In this document: positions 41,813 to 50,110 of the stretch, piece by piece | Position numbering within the stretch: position 1 is the stretch's first letter | How the letters are laid out: each line of letters begins with the position of its first letter | NCBI GenBank assembly: GCA_017458065.1 | Contig: JAFTGD010000026.1 | Location: 1-64,000, forward strand | DNA length: 64,000 nucleotides | Origin: Oscillospiraceae bacterium | GTDB taxonomy: Bacteria; Bacillota; Clostridia; Oscillospirales; Oscillospiraceae | Reading direction: 5' to 3' | Notes under the pieces: generated by a model | The model's database searches: none | What the model was told of the DNA's origin: nothing | Seen by the model: the letters and a program-made list of their open reading frames with translations, nothing else | Translations under genes and position numbers: made by a program

Positions 41813-43723
41813 TCAGTCCATCTCGCCATAACGGGTTCCAACGGAGACTTCCGCTACCAGCGGCATGAAGTTATCCAGAGGCGGAGGCGTCTCCATGCAG
41901 CGCTTCACAAGACTCTGCGCTTCCTCCACTTGGTTTTCCTGTACCAGGAACACAATGCTGTCATGTACGGTCAGGACCGGCCGTATCCAGGGTTTGTCCC
42001 CAAGCGCCCCAACCAGCTGTCCCATGGCGTATTTCAGGCAGTCCGCGCCAAGCCCCTGCACCGGGGTATTCATAGCCATGCGCTGAGCGGTTCTGCGTGT
42101 GGCGCGATCCCTTGAGCGAATGCCGGGGAGATAGCGCCGTCTGCCGAGAGCGGTCTCAATGAAACAGGTTTGCTCGGCTGACGCCTTCATCTGTTTCTGC
42201 CAGCGTTCCAGGCCGGGATACTTTCTGAGGATGCTTGCGATATACTCATCGCACTCTTCCGGGCTTACCATGATGCCCGCGTTCGTGAACAGGTTACGGG
42301 AGAGTCCCATTCCGCTGATCCCGTACATGATGCCGAACATGGTCATCTTAGCGACTGTGCGCCGGTGCTTATAATCCGGACGGCTCTTATCCTTCGCTTC
42401 TTCCAGCGAGATGTGGAAGATGGCCGCTGTCGTGATCGCATGGATGTCCTCGCCGCGCAGATAGGCTTCCAGAAGGACAGGTTCCCTGGCAAGATAGGCG
42501 CACAGTCTGATCTCCGCCTGGGAGTAGTCCGACTCCAGCAGCACCCAGCCTGACGGTGCTTTGATGAAGTTGCGGATGCCAACAGGATCCTGGCCTTTCT
42601 GCGGCATATTCTGGAGATTGGGATTTCTGCAGGCAAAGCGCCCGGTCTCTGTTGCAAGCTGCATCAGGTTGGGATGAATGCGGCTGGTTACCGGATTGAC
42701 CACCTCAAGGTAACCGTCCAGATAAGTGCTCCGGACCTTCTGCCATTTCCGGTATTCCAGAACCTTGTCAAAGAGCGGGGCGAGGTCAGGATTGTGCTCT
42801 TCGCAGTATTTCTTCAGGAGCAACATTGCCTCGTCATCCGCGGACGCCACACCCTTTTCGGTCTGCTTCAGAACAGGAAGGCCACGCGTTTCATAGAGAT
42901 ACAGCTTAAAGGCCGTCGTGCTGCAGTTGCTGCCGATCTCCGCTCCATCTGTCATTTCCAGAATCTCGTCATGCAGCCGGTTGATTTTCTCTTCCGCCTT
43001 CCGTTTCGACATCCGCATCGCGTCGATGTCCACCGGGACGCCGTTGTATTTCATCATGCCGACAAATACCGCCGTAGGTGATTCCAGCTTCTCTACGATC
43101 CAGCGATGCTGCGGGAGATAGCGATCAAACCAGCCATTGAACTTGTGATACAGCCGCAGAGCGAAATCCGAGTCCGCACAGCTATAGCGGATGGTCTCCG
43201 GGTCTGTTGTCAGCTTCTCGTCGAAATGCTGGCCTCCGGTTACAGTGGTAAAGGATGGTAGCGGTTCCTGGAACAGGTTCAGCGCCAAGGTTTTCAGGCC
43301 GGAGTCGCTCAGGGTGCGATACTCCATCGGAGCTTTCAAAGTCATCTGCGCCGCAGCGATCGTGTCATAGACCGGCTCCTGAATGACGATCCCATGCTTG
43401 TAACAGAACGTCGCCTCAAAGCTCATGTTATGCGCGATCTTCACGATGCCGGGATTGGTCATGAGCATGCGGAGCAGATTGAAGAACTCGTTTTCCGGCA
43501 TGTTGTTGCCGTCCTGATGTCCAACCGGGATCATGATGCCCGTCCCTTCCTCCACAGACAGGGACAGGGTACAGATATCGCTCCTTGCCGGATCCAGCGC
43601 CGCCCGGTTCTCATTTCGGAAACCCGGCAGCGGCGAGGTCTCAAAGTCGAAGGCGAGCACCTTGTGATTCGCGATATACTCCAGCACTTCCGCCTTCGTT
43701 GTTACGCATCGATAGTCTGTCAT
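41813..43723 (-). CDS. DNA polymerase I family A with 3'-5' exonuclease domain (636 aa)
   Basis: This is the phage replicative DNA polymerase. The exonuclease domain has the three acidic boxes AFDFETSP, AHNMSFEAT and YSCADSDFALRL. The polymerase domain shows motif A LLESDYSQAEIRLCAY, motif B RRTVAKMTMFGIMYGIS, and motif C LTVHDSIVF, where the usual HDE is HDS. The start is uncertain: neither the ATG at 43723 nor the one at 43744 has a strong ribosome site. It lies downstream of the 254-aa replication-associated gene. Confidence 0.93.
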   Translation of the reverse strand: MTDYRCVTTKAEVLEYIANHKVLAFDFETSPLPGFRNENRAALDPARSDICTLSLSVEEGTGIMIPVGHQDGNNMPENEFFNLLRMLMTNPGIVKIAHNMSFEATFCYKHGIVIQEPVYDTIAAAQMTLKAPMEYRTLSDSGLKTLALNLFQEPLPSFTTVTGGQHFDEKLTTDPETIRYSCADSDFALRLYHKFNGWFDRYLPQHRWIVEKLESPTAVFVGMMKYNGVPVDIDAMRMSKRKAEEKINRLHDEILEMTDGAEIGSNCSTTAFKLYLYETRGLPVLKQTEKGVASADDEAMLLLKKYCEEHNPDLAPLFDKVLEYRKWQKVRSTYLDGYLEVVNPVTSRIHPNLMQLATETGRFACRNPNLQNMPQKGQDPVGIRNFIKAPSGWVLLESDYSQAEIRLCAYLAREPVLLEAYLRGEDIHAITTAAIFHISLEEAKDKSRPDYKHRRTVAKMTMFGIMYGISGMGLSRNLFTNAGIMVSPEECDEYIASILRKYPGLERWQKQMKASAEQTCFIETALGRRRYLPGIRSRDRATRRTAQRMAMNTPVQGLGADCLKYAMGQLVGALGDKPWIRPVLTVHDSIVFLVQENQVEEAQSLVKRCMETPPPLDNFMPLVAEVSVGTRYGEMD

Positions 43724-43783
43724 AGCTGTCTCGCTTTCTGGCATCTCCGGGGAGTAGTGGTCTCCCCGGAGAACTATGCCGTA

Positions 43784-44548
43784 TCAGGTCAGAGGAGTGA
43801 CGTCGTTAGCAACCGGAGCACCCGCTTCAGAACCATCCTCGGTGATCTGGCCCATCTGCGTGACGGTCAACCCGGCGGCATACGCCTTAGCCTGTTCAAT
43901 GATCGGTGCAATCGCAGCCTGCTCTGATTTATCCAGCAGGCGCTCAAACATAAACACACACTGGCTGTAGGGGATTCCACTGGAGCTGGTCGTCTTCTTC
44001 AGTGTGATCTTAGTGACCACCTGGTTCAGCCGCAGCCCCTTACTGAGCAGCCGGGTCAAATACTCGGTGAACGCTTTCAGGCTGGCGGTTGGAATACAGA
44101 ACAGCAGCGGAAAGAGTTCTCCTTCAAGCAGGAAATACGCCATTCTCTTCTGTTTGCACGCCTTGGAGTTGCCTTGCCCAGACCCGAACACGTTCATAGG
44201 GCAAGTCTTGCACGCTTCACCCGTGCTGCCAGTCACGCCATTATATGATCCACAGTCAGGAGGATTGTTGCCTCCTGTGTAAGCCTCCGCGTAGAAGCTG
44301 TTCGCAGGATGGTTAAAAACGATAACTCCGCGCAGCTCACGGATGTATTCCAGTTCACCATTCTCTCCAGGAAGCTCAAAATCAAGGGATGCTGCTGAAG
44401 CTTTCTTGACCCTGGCGTAATGGAGAGTCAGTCCGGTAAGCTCCTCCGAAATATCCGACAACACAGCATTATTAGCAAGTGCGGCATAGCCGCTGGTCGG
44501 TACGAGAGTCTCACTCTTCTGAGCGTTCATTTCAGTTTTCTTTGCCAT
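43784..44548 (-). CDS. Conserved phage replication-region protein (254 aa)
   Basis: The central block has a Cys-rich pattern, PPDCGSYNGVTGSTGEACKTCPMN, followed by GSGQGNSKACKQKRMAYFLLEGELFPLLFCIP. This could be a zinc-bound loop. Similar proteins sit beside the polymerase gene in many Firmicutes phages, and a single-strand binding or recombination role is often supposed. I cannot confirm it. The ATG at 44548 has AAGGAG 8 nt upstream. Confidence 0.7.
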   Translation of the reverse strand: MAKKTEMNAQKSETLVPTSGYAALANNAVLSDISEELTGLTLHYARVKKASAASLDFELPGENGELEYIRELRGVIVFNHPANSFYAEAYTGGNNPPDCGSYNGVTGSTGEACKTCPMNVFGSGQGNSKACKQKRMAYFLLEGELFPLLFCIPTASLKAFTEYLTRLLSKGLRLNQVVTKITLKKTTSSSGIPYSQCVFMFERLLDKSEQAAIAPIIEQAKAYAAGLTVTQMGQITEDGSEAGAPVANDVTPLT

Positions 44549-44641
44549 GGGTTCTTTCTCCTTTTCAATATAGATTTTGTATAATGGCCAACCGGCCGGA
44601 ACACTGTCTCTCTGTGTCTTTGCATCGCTGTTCTCTGAATA

Positions 44642-45061
44642 TCAGGCCTTACGTATGCCGACAGAAGGCTTCTCGTATGTGCTGACCACCTCTGAAAGCC
44701 ACTCCGGCATGGCATCCTGATTCAGAGAGATCTGCTCCTTGACAAAGCTGTCCAGCGTCCTGGCATTGACGGTCTCAACCACCAGATCACCATAACCATG
44801 CTCCTTCAATGCGGAGTACAGAGCATCCTTTTGCCCGTTGAGTGGGCTGGCATGAACGACATTCTTCAAATAGAATGTGCTCCCGGCTCTGGAGAAGTTC
44901 GGCACCTCGGCCTCCAGCATCAGGCCGGAAAGCTCCTTTTCGATCTCCTCGATTTCGGCATTGATGCTTTTGATGTCTTCCTCCAGCTTTTTCTTCTTGT
45001 CCTTCCGAGACTTCAATGAATCCGCAAGCTTGAAAATGCGATCCTTTCTCACCTTACTCAC
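44642..45061 (-). CDS. Coiled-coil phage protein (139 aa)
   Basis: Residues about 1-50 are a highly charged coiled coil (KSRKDKKKKLEEDIKSINAEIEEIEKEL), then a small alpha/beta domain (AGSTFYLKNVVHASPLNGQKDALYSALKEHGYGDLV). It starts with GTG, next to GGAGGAG, and overlaps the helicase stop by 8 nt. Its layout recalls small host-nuclease inhibitors or recombination mediators of phages, but I cannot name a family. Confidence 0.6.
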   Translation of the reverse strand: MSKVRKDRIFKLADSLKSRKDKKKKLEEDIKSINAEIEEIEKELSGLMLEAEVPNFSRAGSTFYLKNVVHASPLNGQKDALYSALKEHGYGDLVVETVNARTLDSFVKEQISLNQDAMPEWLSEVVSTYEKPSVGIRKA

Positions 45062-46505
45062 CTCCTCCCGTGAATCCGCGCTGTCCCATCCTGATGTTGT
45101 CTACCAGCATTGCCGCGAGGTCTTTCTTCTCCCGTTGGCACTCAATGATCCGCTCGTCTATCGTTCTGATACACGCAAAGCGATAGTACTTGCAGGGCCT
45201 TGTCTGCCCAGGCCGATGGATTCGCGCCATGGCCTGCACAAAGTGCACCATACTGTAATCTTCAGAATAGAAGAGCATTGTATCCGCTGCCGTCAGCGTG
45301 ATCCCCTCGCCGGCTGCCTGGATCTGTCCAACAAACACCCTGCATTCGGGGTCCTCCTGGAACCGCCGAACCTGCTCTCCCCGGTCGCTGACGCCACCGC
45401 GCACGACGCTGTAACCAACATGCATCTCGGTCAGGAGATTCTCCAGATCCGCCGCCTCCGCGACGAAGTGCGCCATGATGACCAGTTTTCCGTCTCCGGC
45501 AAGCACGTTCTCGATCAGCTCCTTCGCCGCCGTCAGCTTGGCTGTGGAAACTGTCCGGATTGTGCCGTCATCGTCCGTTACATGCCCGCCGGTAATCTGG
45601 CTGAGCCGCAGTATCTTGGTCAGAACATTCGCTGCTGTAATCTCCGAATCCAGCAGTTCCGCATAGCACTCTTCCTCAATGCGGTCATAGAGCTTTCGGG
45701 CTTCCGGCTCCAGCTCGACCGGCTGGATGATCTCCATCACCTCCGGCAGATCAAGGCAGTCCTCTTTTCGGCACCGATACGCGATGGAATGCAGCTTCTC
45801 AGTAAACTCCTCCCGCATAATCTCCCGGAAGGTTGGGATATGCAGACCGTAACCGGTCATTCGGAAGTACTTATTCCGGAAGGCTAAGAAACTTGCTCCA
45901 AAGATTTCCGTATCCAGAAAACGATACTCTGACCAAAGGTCAATCTCATGATTCGTGACTGGCGTCCCTGTCAGGAGCATCTTGAATCGTGCCTTATCTC
46001 CGAGAGCATGCATCGCCTTGGATTGCGAGGTCCTGCCGTCTTTAAGCCTGTGCCCTTCGTCGGCAATAACCAGATCGGCATCGTACGCCAGCAGTTCTTT
46101 CTTCAGCCGCCACATGGTTTCGTAATTTGTGATTACGATCTGCAGCCCGCCTGCCGGAGCTTCCTTCAGCTGCTGGCGTTTCTTGTCCATCGGACCCTTC
46201 AGAATCGTGAGGCTGTATCGAAACCCCGCGAACTTCCGCAGTTCACCCTCCCAGACCGGGAGTATGGTCAGCGGCGCAATGATCAGGACTCTCTGACAGC
46301 GATCCGCTTCATACAGAGCGCCCATTGTCGCGATAGTTGTGAGCGTCTTGCCCGTACCCATCTCCATGAAGAGGCCCACACCGCAGCTGTTGGGTGGTGT
46401 TCCGGAGAGAATGCCGAACATCCCCATAGTGAACATGAACGCCTCGTTCTGATGCTCATAAAGGTCAGCCTTGACCGGGGCCAGTTTCTGTGCTTCTTTA
46501 TTAAT
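45054..46505 (-). CDS. SNF2-type DEAD-box helicase, probable ATT start (483 aa)
   Basis: A superfamily 2 helicase near the phage replication genes. Walker A is FMEMGTGKTLTT, Walker B VIADEGHRLKDG, motif III LLTGTPVTN and motif VI QAMARIHRPGQTR. The first ATG (46436) comes after the Q-motif-like YEHQNEAFM, which conserved helicases need. The frame stays open to an ATT at 46505 with GAGGTG 7 nt upstream, and a stop lies just before that. No ATG, GTG or TTG lies between, so the true start is probably the ATT (or CTG 46478). If so, about 23 residues precede the first ATG. Confidence 0.85.
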   Translation of the reverse strand: MNKEAQKLAPVKADLYEHQNEAFMFTMGMFGILSGTPPNSCGVGLFMEMGTGKTLTTIATMGALYEADRCQRVLIIAPLTILPVWEGELRKFAGFRYSLTILKGPMDKKRQQLKEAPAGGLQIVITNYETMWRLKKELLAYDADLVIADEGHRLKDGRTSQSKAMHALGDKARFKMLLTGTPVTNHEIDLWSEYRFLDTEIFGASFLAFRNKYFRMTGYGLHIPTFREIMREEFTEKLHSIAYRCRKEDCLDLPEVMEIIQPVELEPEARKLYDRIEEECYAELLDSEITAANVLTKILRLSQITGGHVTDDDGTIRTVSTAKLTAAKELIENVLAGDGKLVIMAHFVAEAADLENLLTEMHVGYSVVRGGVSDRGEQVRRFQEDPECRVFVGQIQAAGEGITLTAADTMLFYSEDYSMVHFVQAMARIHRPGQTRPCKYYRFACIRTIDERIIECQREKKDLAAMLVDNIRMGQRGFTGGGE

Positions 46506-46645
46506 CGCCTTTCACCTCTTCTCTCTTTAAATTCCTTTTCGTGATTGCCTCCTGGCACCTATTATTCTGCCACCGGATCGGCGAAATGTCGGGCAAGGAA
46601 ACTTGTCAGGATTCATGTTTGCCGACAAGAAAACTTGTCAGATTT

Positions 46646-47005
46646 TCATTTTTTGGTCGCCTTGATGCCCGCAAGGACCAGATTCATCGTGTCAAAGAAC
46701 TGCTGTCTCTGCCAGGGCTTCAGGCTATCCAGCTGATCCGCGATCTGGTTTAGCTCCGGATACCCGGTGTTCTCCCTGCTCAGTCGGGCAGGCAGAACTT
46801 CATTCGGAGAGACGCCGAGAGCGTCACAGGCGGAGATGAGCGCCCCGACCTTCATCTCGGACTGGCCGCGCTCAATGCTGCCCAGCGCGTTCCTGCTGAT
46901 TCCCAGGCACTCTGCGAAATCTTCCTGCGAATAGTTCTGCTCCTGACGTTTCGCCGCAATCACTGCGCCGACGTTTCTCGCTTCTCTAGAAACGGGATCG
47001 CTCAT
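46646..47005 (-). CDS. HTH XRE-family repressor-like protein (119 aa)
   Basis: Residues about 12-65 form a Cro/C1-type helix-turn-helix: AAKRQEQNYSQEDFAECLGISRNALGSIERGQSEM. The C-terminus (LNQIADQLDSLKPWQRQQFFDTMNLVLAGIK) is helical and may dimerise. The ATG at 47005 has GGAGGTG upstream. It is transcribed in the same direction as the early genes, unlike a classic divergent repressor-cro switch. Confidence 0.85.
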   Translation of the reverse strand: MSDPVSREARNVGAVIAAKRQEQNYSQEDFAECLGISRNALGSIERGQSEMKVGALISACDALGVSPNEVLPARLSRENTGYPELNQIADQLDSLKPWQRQQFFDTMNLVLAGIKATKK

Positions 47006-47049
47006 CTCTTTCACCTCCGTTCGTTTTGAATTCCGGACCGAAACTGCCC

Positions 47050-47128
47050 TGATAAAAAAATAGGCCGGATGGTGTGACTTGACAGGTGAGCTTGTGGGAC
47101 TCACTCTGGGTATCACACCATCCGGCCT
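47050..47128 (-). terminator. Long-stem terminator upstream of the repressor
   Basis: The 16-bp arms AGGCCGGATGGTGTGA (47062-47077) and TCACACCATCCGGCCT (47113-47128) are perfectly complementary. The loop contains a second small stem (GTGAG / CTCAC). On the minus strand the hairpin is followed by TTTTTTT, so it ends transcripts coming from the 47251-47418 gene. The size and inner stem could also make it a regulatory RNA. Confidence 0.75.
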
Positions 47129-47250
47129 TTACTCGATTTTACGGTACTGCTCGTATGGTATCGTCTATTGTGTTTTATGTGATCGCCGTGTCGGAAGTGC
47201 TCTGCCTCGTGCATGGCGGGAGAGCTACGTTCCAAGAGGCGCTGTCTGTG

Positions 47251-47418
47251 TTAAGCTGCCGCGTAGAACTTTGCCAGGAACTCTTCCAGGTGCATCACCT
47301 CATAATCATCATGCTTTCCGCGCTTGATGCGAAGTGCGCGGGTTCCGTCATTGAGGATCACGACCTGACAGATCAGAATGTTAAACCCCTCGGTGCGAAT
47401 CTCAGCTACGATACTCAT
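47251..47418 (-). CDS. Small protein (55 aa), unknown
   Basis: The protein MSIVAEIRTEGFNILICQVV is followed by ILNDGTRALRIKRGKHDDYEV, a mostly beta-type small domain with a basic centre. The ATG at 47418 has AAGGAGG 8 nt upstream. It is preceded by a promoter-leader-hairpin unit whose hairpin would end most transcripts before the gene, so expression may depend on attenuation. No family recognised. Confidence 0.6.
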   Translation of the reverse strand: MSIVAEIRTEGFNILICQVVILNDGTRALRIKRGKHDDYEVMHLEEFLAKFYAAA

Positions 47419-47457
47419 TCGACATGCCTCCTTTAAATGAATTATGCAGCGAAGAAA

Positions 47458-47668
47458 CAAAAACGGACGAGAGTTCTCATTCCCTCGTCCGGCGATTGTC
47501 TGAAGCAGAAGGCGGCACTATCCCCTTGGCTTCTTCCTCACGACCGGACAGACTGCGGGAATTGAGACGGCAGGTACCTTGGTTTGCCTTCGAATCATCA
47601 CAATATCAACTTCTCCTTCTTAAAAGATTTAGCGTGCGGAGTATAACGATTGGATGCTCATAAGTCAA
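47458..47668 (-). ncRNA. Promoter-leader-hairpin unit 1
   Basis: On the minus strand the promoter is TTGACT (47663-47668) and TATACT (47640-47645), spaced 17 nt. The leader ends in a stem CGGACGAG / CTCGTCCG (47464-47491) followed by TTTTTG. It carries a 26-codon micro-ORF (47518-47598) and the block CAGTCTGTCCGGTC ... AAGGGGATAGT, which recurs in unit 2. It probably acts as an attenuator for the gene at 47251-47418 or as a stand-alone small RNA. Confidence 0.55.
47518..47598 (-). CDS. Micro-ORF in leader unit 1 (26 aa)
   Basis: The frame reads MIRRQTKVPAVS, then IPAVCPVVRKKPRG and a stop. AAGGAG lies upstream, at a rather long spacing (a GTG directly before the ATG would be better placed). 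Unit 2 keeps the letters AVCPV in the matching position and frame. It may be a leader peptide, but the evidence is thin. Confidence 0.35.
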   Translation of the reverse strand: MIRRQTKVPAVSIPAVCPVVRKKPRG

Positions 47669-47762
47669 CTGGCGAATTTTACAAAGTCACACTCTGATTT
47701 TTATTCATTTTGCCAGATAAGGCTTGTGTCTGCCGCCAACGGCTCTGCATCCATATAAACAG

Positions 47763-47993
47763 AGTACGGGCCGGGAGATCTGTTAATTCCCAAGCCCGTA
47801 CTATATGACAGTTTATCTCAAAAGAGGCTACTATCCCCTTGATGAGACAGAGCACGGACCGGACAGACTGCGCCACACAATTACTTTGTGCTTGTTCTTG
47901 ATCAATGTGGCTCATCTCCATTCCGTACATTATTTGAGGCTCTTCCACCTCATTACCATAGGGGATTATAACGGTTCAAAGTGCGTTTGTAAA
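47763..47993 (-). ncRNA. Promoter-leader-hairpin unit 2
   Basis: On the minus strand the promoter is TTTACA (47988-47993) and TATAAT (47965-47970), spaced 17 nt. The leader shares the block GCAGTCTGTCCGGTC ... AAGGGGATAGT with unit 1 and ends in a 9-bp stem AGTACGGGC / GCCCGTACT (47763-47802). An 89-codon frame (47679-47948) crosses it, but lacks a good ribosome site and I do not call it. Confidence 0.5.
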
Positions 47994-48066
47994 CTGGTAG
48001 AATACCAGAAAAAACAGGCTTGAATTCACATATTCATTGGAGGAATGCATAAAAAAATTTTTGCTC

Positions 48067-48095
48067 TTGACTTCACAAATCCTTTGCTGTATTAT
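48067..48095 (+). promoter_or_regulatory. Strong promoter of a candidate small RNA
   Basis: TTGACT (48067-48072) and TATTAT (48090-48095) are spaced 17 nt in an AT-rich stretch. It points right towards a terminator at 48165-48194, with no ORF in between. Confidence 0.65.
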
Positions 48096-48101
48096 ACAAG
48101 A

Positions 48102-48194
48102 GCGTAAGCTATGATCGCCAGACAAGGTTTTTTGAAATTTTTTCTAAAATTCTTGCTTTTTCATCTCCATGGTACTTGACATGGAGGAATTTTT
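48102..48194 (+). ncRNA. Candidate small RNA (about 90 nt)
   Basis: Bounded by the promoter at 48067-48095 and by a terminator hairpin CTCCATG / CATGGAG (48165-48186) followed by GAATTTTT. The internal sequence is U-rich and shows no ORF with a ribosome site. It lies in the gap between the prophage end and the GIY-YIG gene. The function is unknown. Confidence 0.45.
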
Positions 48195-48200
48195 ATGCTC

Positions 48201-48238
48201 AAAGCGGCACCAGAAGTTGTTACGCTCCTGGTGCCGCT
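48201..48238 (-). terminator. Terminator of the GIY-YIG gene
   Basis: A perfect 11-bp stem AGCGGCACCAG / CTGGTGCCGCT is followed on the minus strand by TTTGAGCATAAAAA. It lies 28 nt past the gene's stop. The T-run is short. Confidence 0.55.
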
Positions 48239-48265
48239 CTCGTTGTATTCGATTTTCACATCTCC

Positions 48266-48937
48266 TCAGACGCCGAGCCGGTGCCTGATGTCATTCAGCC
48301 ATTCGCCTTTGTACTTGAAGTATCGAGGCCCGGCCACTCCGTTCCGCAAACCGGTGAACTGCTTTGCAAGCGCAGTCATTGACCACCTTTTCCCGCCATA
48401 CTCCACATGCCTGTCATCTGCGACAGTGCAAAGTTCACCTGAATGGATATTACCTTCGCAGCAGAATTCAATCTGTTCTCCGGGCTCAATATTGCAGGCC
48501 GAAAATGTGAAATGCGGTAACTGCTCCCGATGGGCTTCGCTGATCATCTGTGCCGTTTCTTCTTCTCTGCGTTCTGTATCGGTGGCTACCCATTTTTTCA
48601 GCCTGTGTGTTAGACCGTTGATTTCTGCGATTGCCTCCAGAATCGAAAAGGCATCCTCCGGGGACATAGCATAAAACTCCCGCACTCGCTTCTTTCCGTC
48701 AACTTCCTCCTGCGCCCTAAGCGTCGGATTCAGCTTATCCAGTATGGAGTGCAGCTTCTTATCCGAAAGCGCAGAGTCCACCTCATATGTCGCATAAATA
48801 CGGAAGGCATATGGAACCGCTGTACTGTTATTTAGCTCGTCTCGCCGCCGCTCGACATCGTTCGTATATCCGATTTTCACATATTCCGGGAATGACGGAT
48901 TCGTCAGGATATAGATAACACCTTTTTTGTCAGCCAT
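48266..48937 (-). CDS. GIY-YIG (T5orf172-type) protein with DUF4357-like C-terminus (223 aa)
   Basis: Residues 5-100 form a GIY-YIG/T5orf172 nuclease-like domain: GVIYILTNPSFPEYVKIGYTNDVERRRDELN, with Tyr and Arg kept, and a later Glu (REFYAM). A helical linker follows. The C-terminal ~70 residues (IHSGELCTVADDRHVEYGGKRWSMTALAKQFTG...GPRYFKYKGEWL) resemble the DUF4357/RAMA-type DNA-modification reader. A nuclease with a reader domain suggests a stand-alone defence gene or a restriction component. It borders a decayed restriction-modification gene. Confidence 0.85.
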   Translation of the reverse strand: MADKKGVIYILTNPSFPEYVKIGYTNDVERRRDELNNSTAVPYAFRIYATYEVDSALSDKKLHSILDKLNPTLRAQEEVDGKKRVREFYAMSPEDAFSILEAIAEINGLTHRLKKWVATDTERREEETAQMISEAHREQLPHFTFSACNIEPGEQIEFCCEGNIHSGELCTVADDRHVEYGGKRWSMTALAKQFTGLRNGVAGPRYFKYKGEWLNDIRHRLGV

Positions 48938-49001
48938 TACTGGTCACCAACCTTTTCCTGATACAGTTTCATCAGCCATGCAATGCAAGATTGTTTGATA
49001 A

Positions 49002-49352
49002 TTATTGGTTCTTACAAACCAGTTCAATATCATCTGATGTCAAGTCATAGATGGAGAAGATTAACTTGTCTATCTCTTCCATTCCTGAATTCAGTGATAC
49101 TTCGCCTGAGAGGATCTGGTTAACCAGCGCAGCAATCTCTATTTTCTGTTCGTTAGAAGCAGGCTTTATCGGCAAATTGTCGACCTCATATCCATTTACA
49201 TTGCTATTTGTACTTGATTTGGCAAAGAACCAGTTTATTAGAGAGGAATTCAAAACTGCCAGCAAATACTCAAATTCGTTATGCAATATGAGAAAAGCGG
49301 CGTCCCGTTTAAACCATCCGCTATCAAAGAATGGAAAAATATATGCAATCAG
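49002..49352 (-). pseudogene. 3' remnant of a type IIG (Eco57I/TaqI-like) restriction-modification gene
   Basis: The last ~115 codons read like the C-terminal specificity region of Eco57I/N6-methylase-type enzymes: AAFLILHNEFEYLLAVLNSSLINWFFAKSSTNSNVNGYEVDNLPI, ending EEIDKLIFSIYDLTSDDIELV. The rest of the enzyme (methylase, nuclease) is absent, and upstream of about 49350 the frame turns into unrelated hydrophobic sequence. It is therefore a truncated relic, probably left by deletion. The same-strand GIY-YIG gene follows 65 nt downstream. Confidence 0.7.
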
Positions 49353-49555
49353 AAAAAAGGTACGGAGAAACACTGCATTGAGCGGGCATATGATAAGCTT
49401 ATGGGTTCTGTAGTAACGCTGAAAACTGCTCAGGGGAAGCGAAACAAAATACAAAAGAAGCGTACTTGCAGGAGAACAAGGGAGAAAAGAGTAATCACCA
49501 TAAAGCTCGGCGAATTGTCCTTCAGGGAATTACAGGGGTCAACGAAAAGCAGCGT

Positions 49556-49789
49556 CTAAAAATGGCAGTAATTGACAAAGGAGTGTTCTGCGCGAACTCT
49601 GTCAATTACATGATGCCTCCGGAAGAGGACAAGAGATCCATATAGCCGTGTTAGTTTTTCCCACTCATTGCAAAAGGCCGGAATTTTGTCAAGTGTATTC
49701 AGATTCCTCGCACATGACTGTGATCGTTGAAGAAGTGCTCTGATATCATTTTTCTCGCTTGTAGAAGGTGATCTCTTAAAAAGGGCCAT
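49556..49789 (-). CDS. Small ORF or gene fragment (77 aa), unknown
   Basis: The ATG at 49789 has GAGGAGG 9 nt upstream, so it was probably once a real start. The first 50 residues (MALFKRSPSTSEKNDIRALLQRS ... EWEKLTRLYG) look like an N-terminal domain, while the end is basic and unstructured. It may be the 5' stub of a longer gene cut by the deletion that also truncated the restriction gene. The stretch 49353-49555 holds no gene I can support. Confidence 0.4.
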   Translation of the reverse strand: MALFKRSPSTSEKNDIRALLQRSQSCARNLNTLDKIPAFCNEWEKLTRLYGSLVLFRRHHVIDRVRAEHSFVNYCHF

Positions 49790-50110
49790 TAGATTAATCC
49801 TCCTCAGTAGTAAATCATTGACCTGATAATTATCTTTATTGATCAGCTTATATGTTCTTTATGTATTTGCAACTTGGGTATCTGCTGCAACCGTAAAACC
49901 AACTGCTTGCCGCACCAAGAGCTGATCACTGTGCTCTGATAGGATATTTTATCACATCATACTGCCTCCGTCTATAAGCATTCCGCCACACTCTCATCAC
50001 GCCAAACCCCCTATTCTCCTTACCTTCCCCCGATGCTCATTACCTCTTTCCGACACAAATCACGCACAAAAGAGGCTTGGAGCGCTTGGAAATAGGGAAT
50101 AGGGAGAGAA
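49790..50110. other. Intergenic stretch left of the pilin switch
   Basis: This 320-nt stretch is AT-rich and shows no ORF with a ribosome site. It contains no LPxTG-gene promoter or ribosome site reading into the left pilin. The bases just before the repeat at 50111 show no similarity to the sequence before the same repeat in the right pilin. Confidence 0.5.

Noticed and set aside
47424-47663. 79-codon plus-strand ORF in the junction zone
   Set aside because: It has no ribosome site and runs against the promoter-leader unit with its terminator on the minus strand.
47518-47993. CRISPR-like repeats
   Set aside because: There are only two long, diverged units with promoters and hairpins, no regular spacers and no cas genes.
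48195-48674. 159-codon plus-strand ORF after the candidate small RNA
   Set aside because: It begins after a terminator and is antisense to the GIY-YIG gene. The short GGAGGAATT site before its ATG is part of the terminator hairpin.
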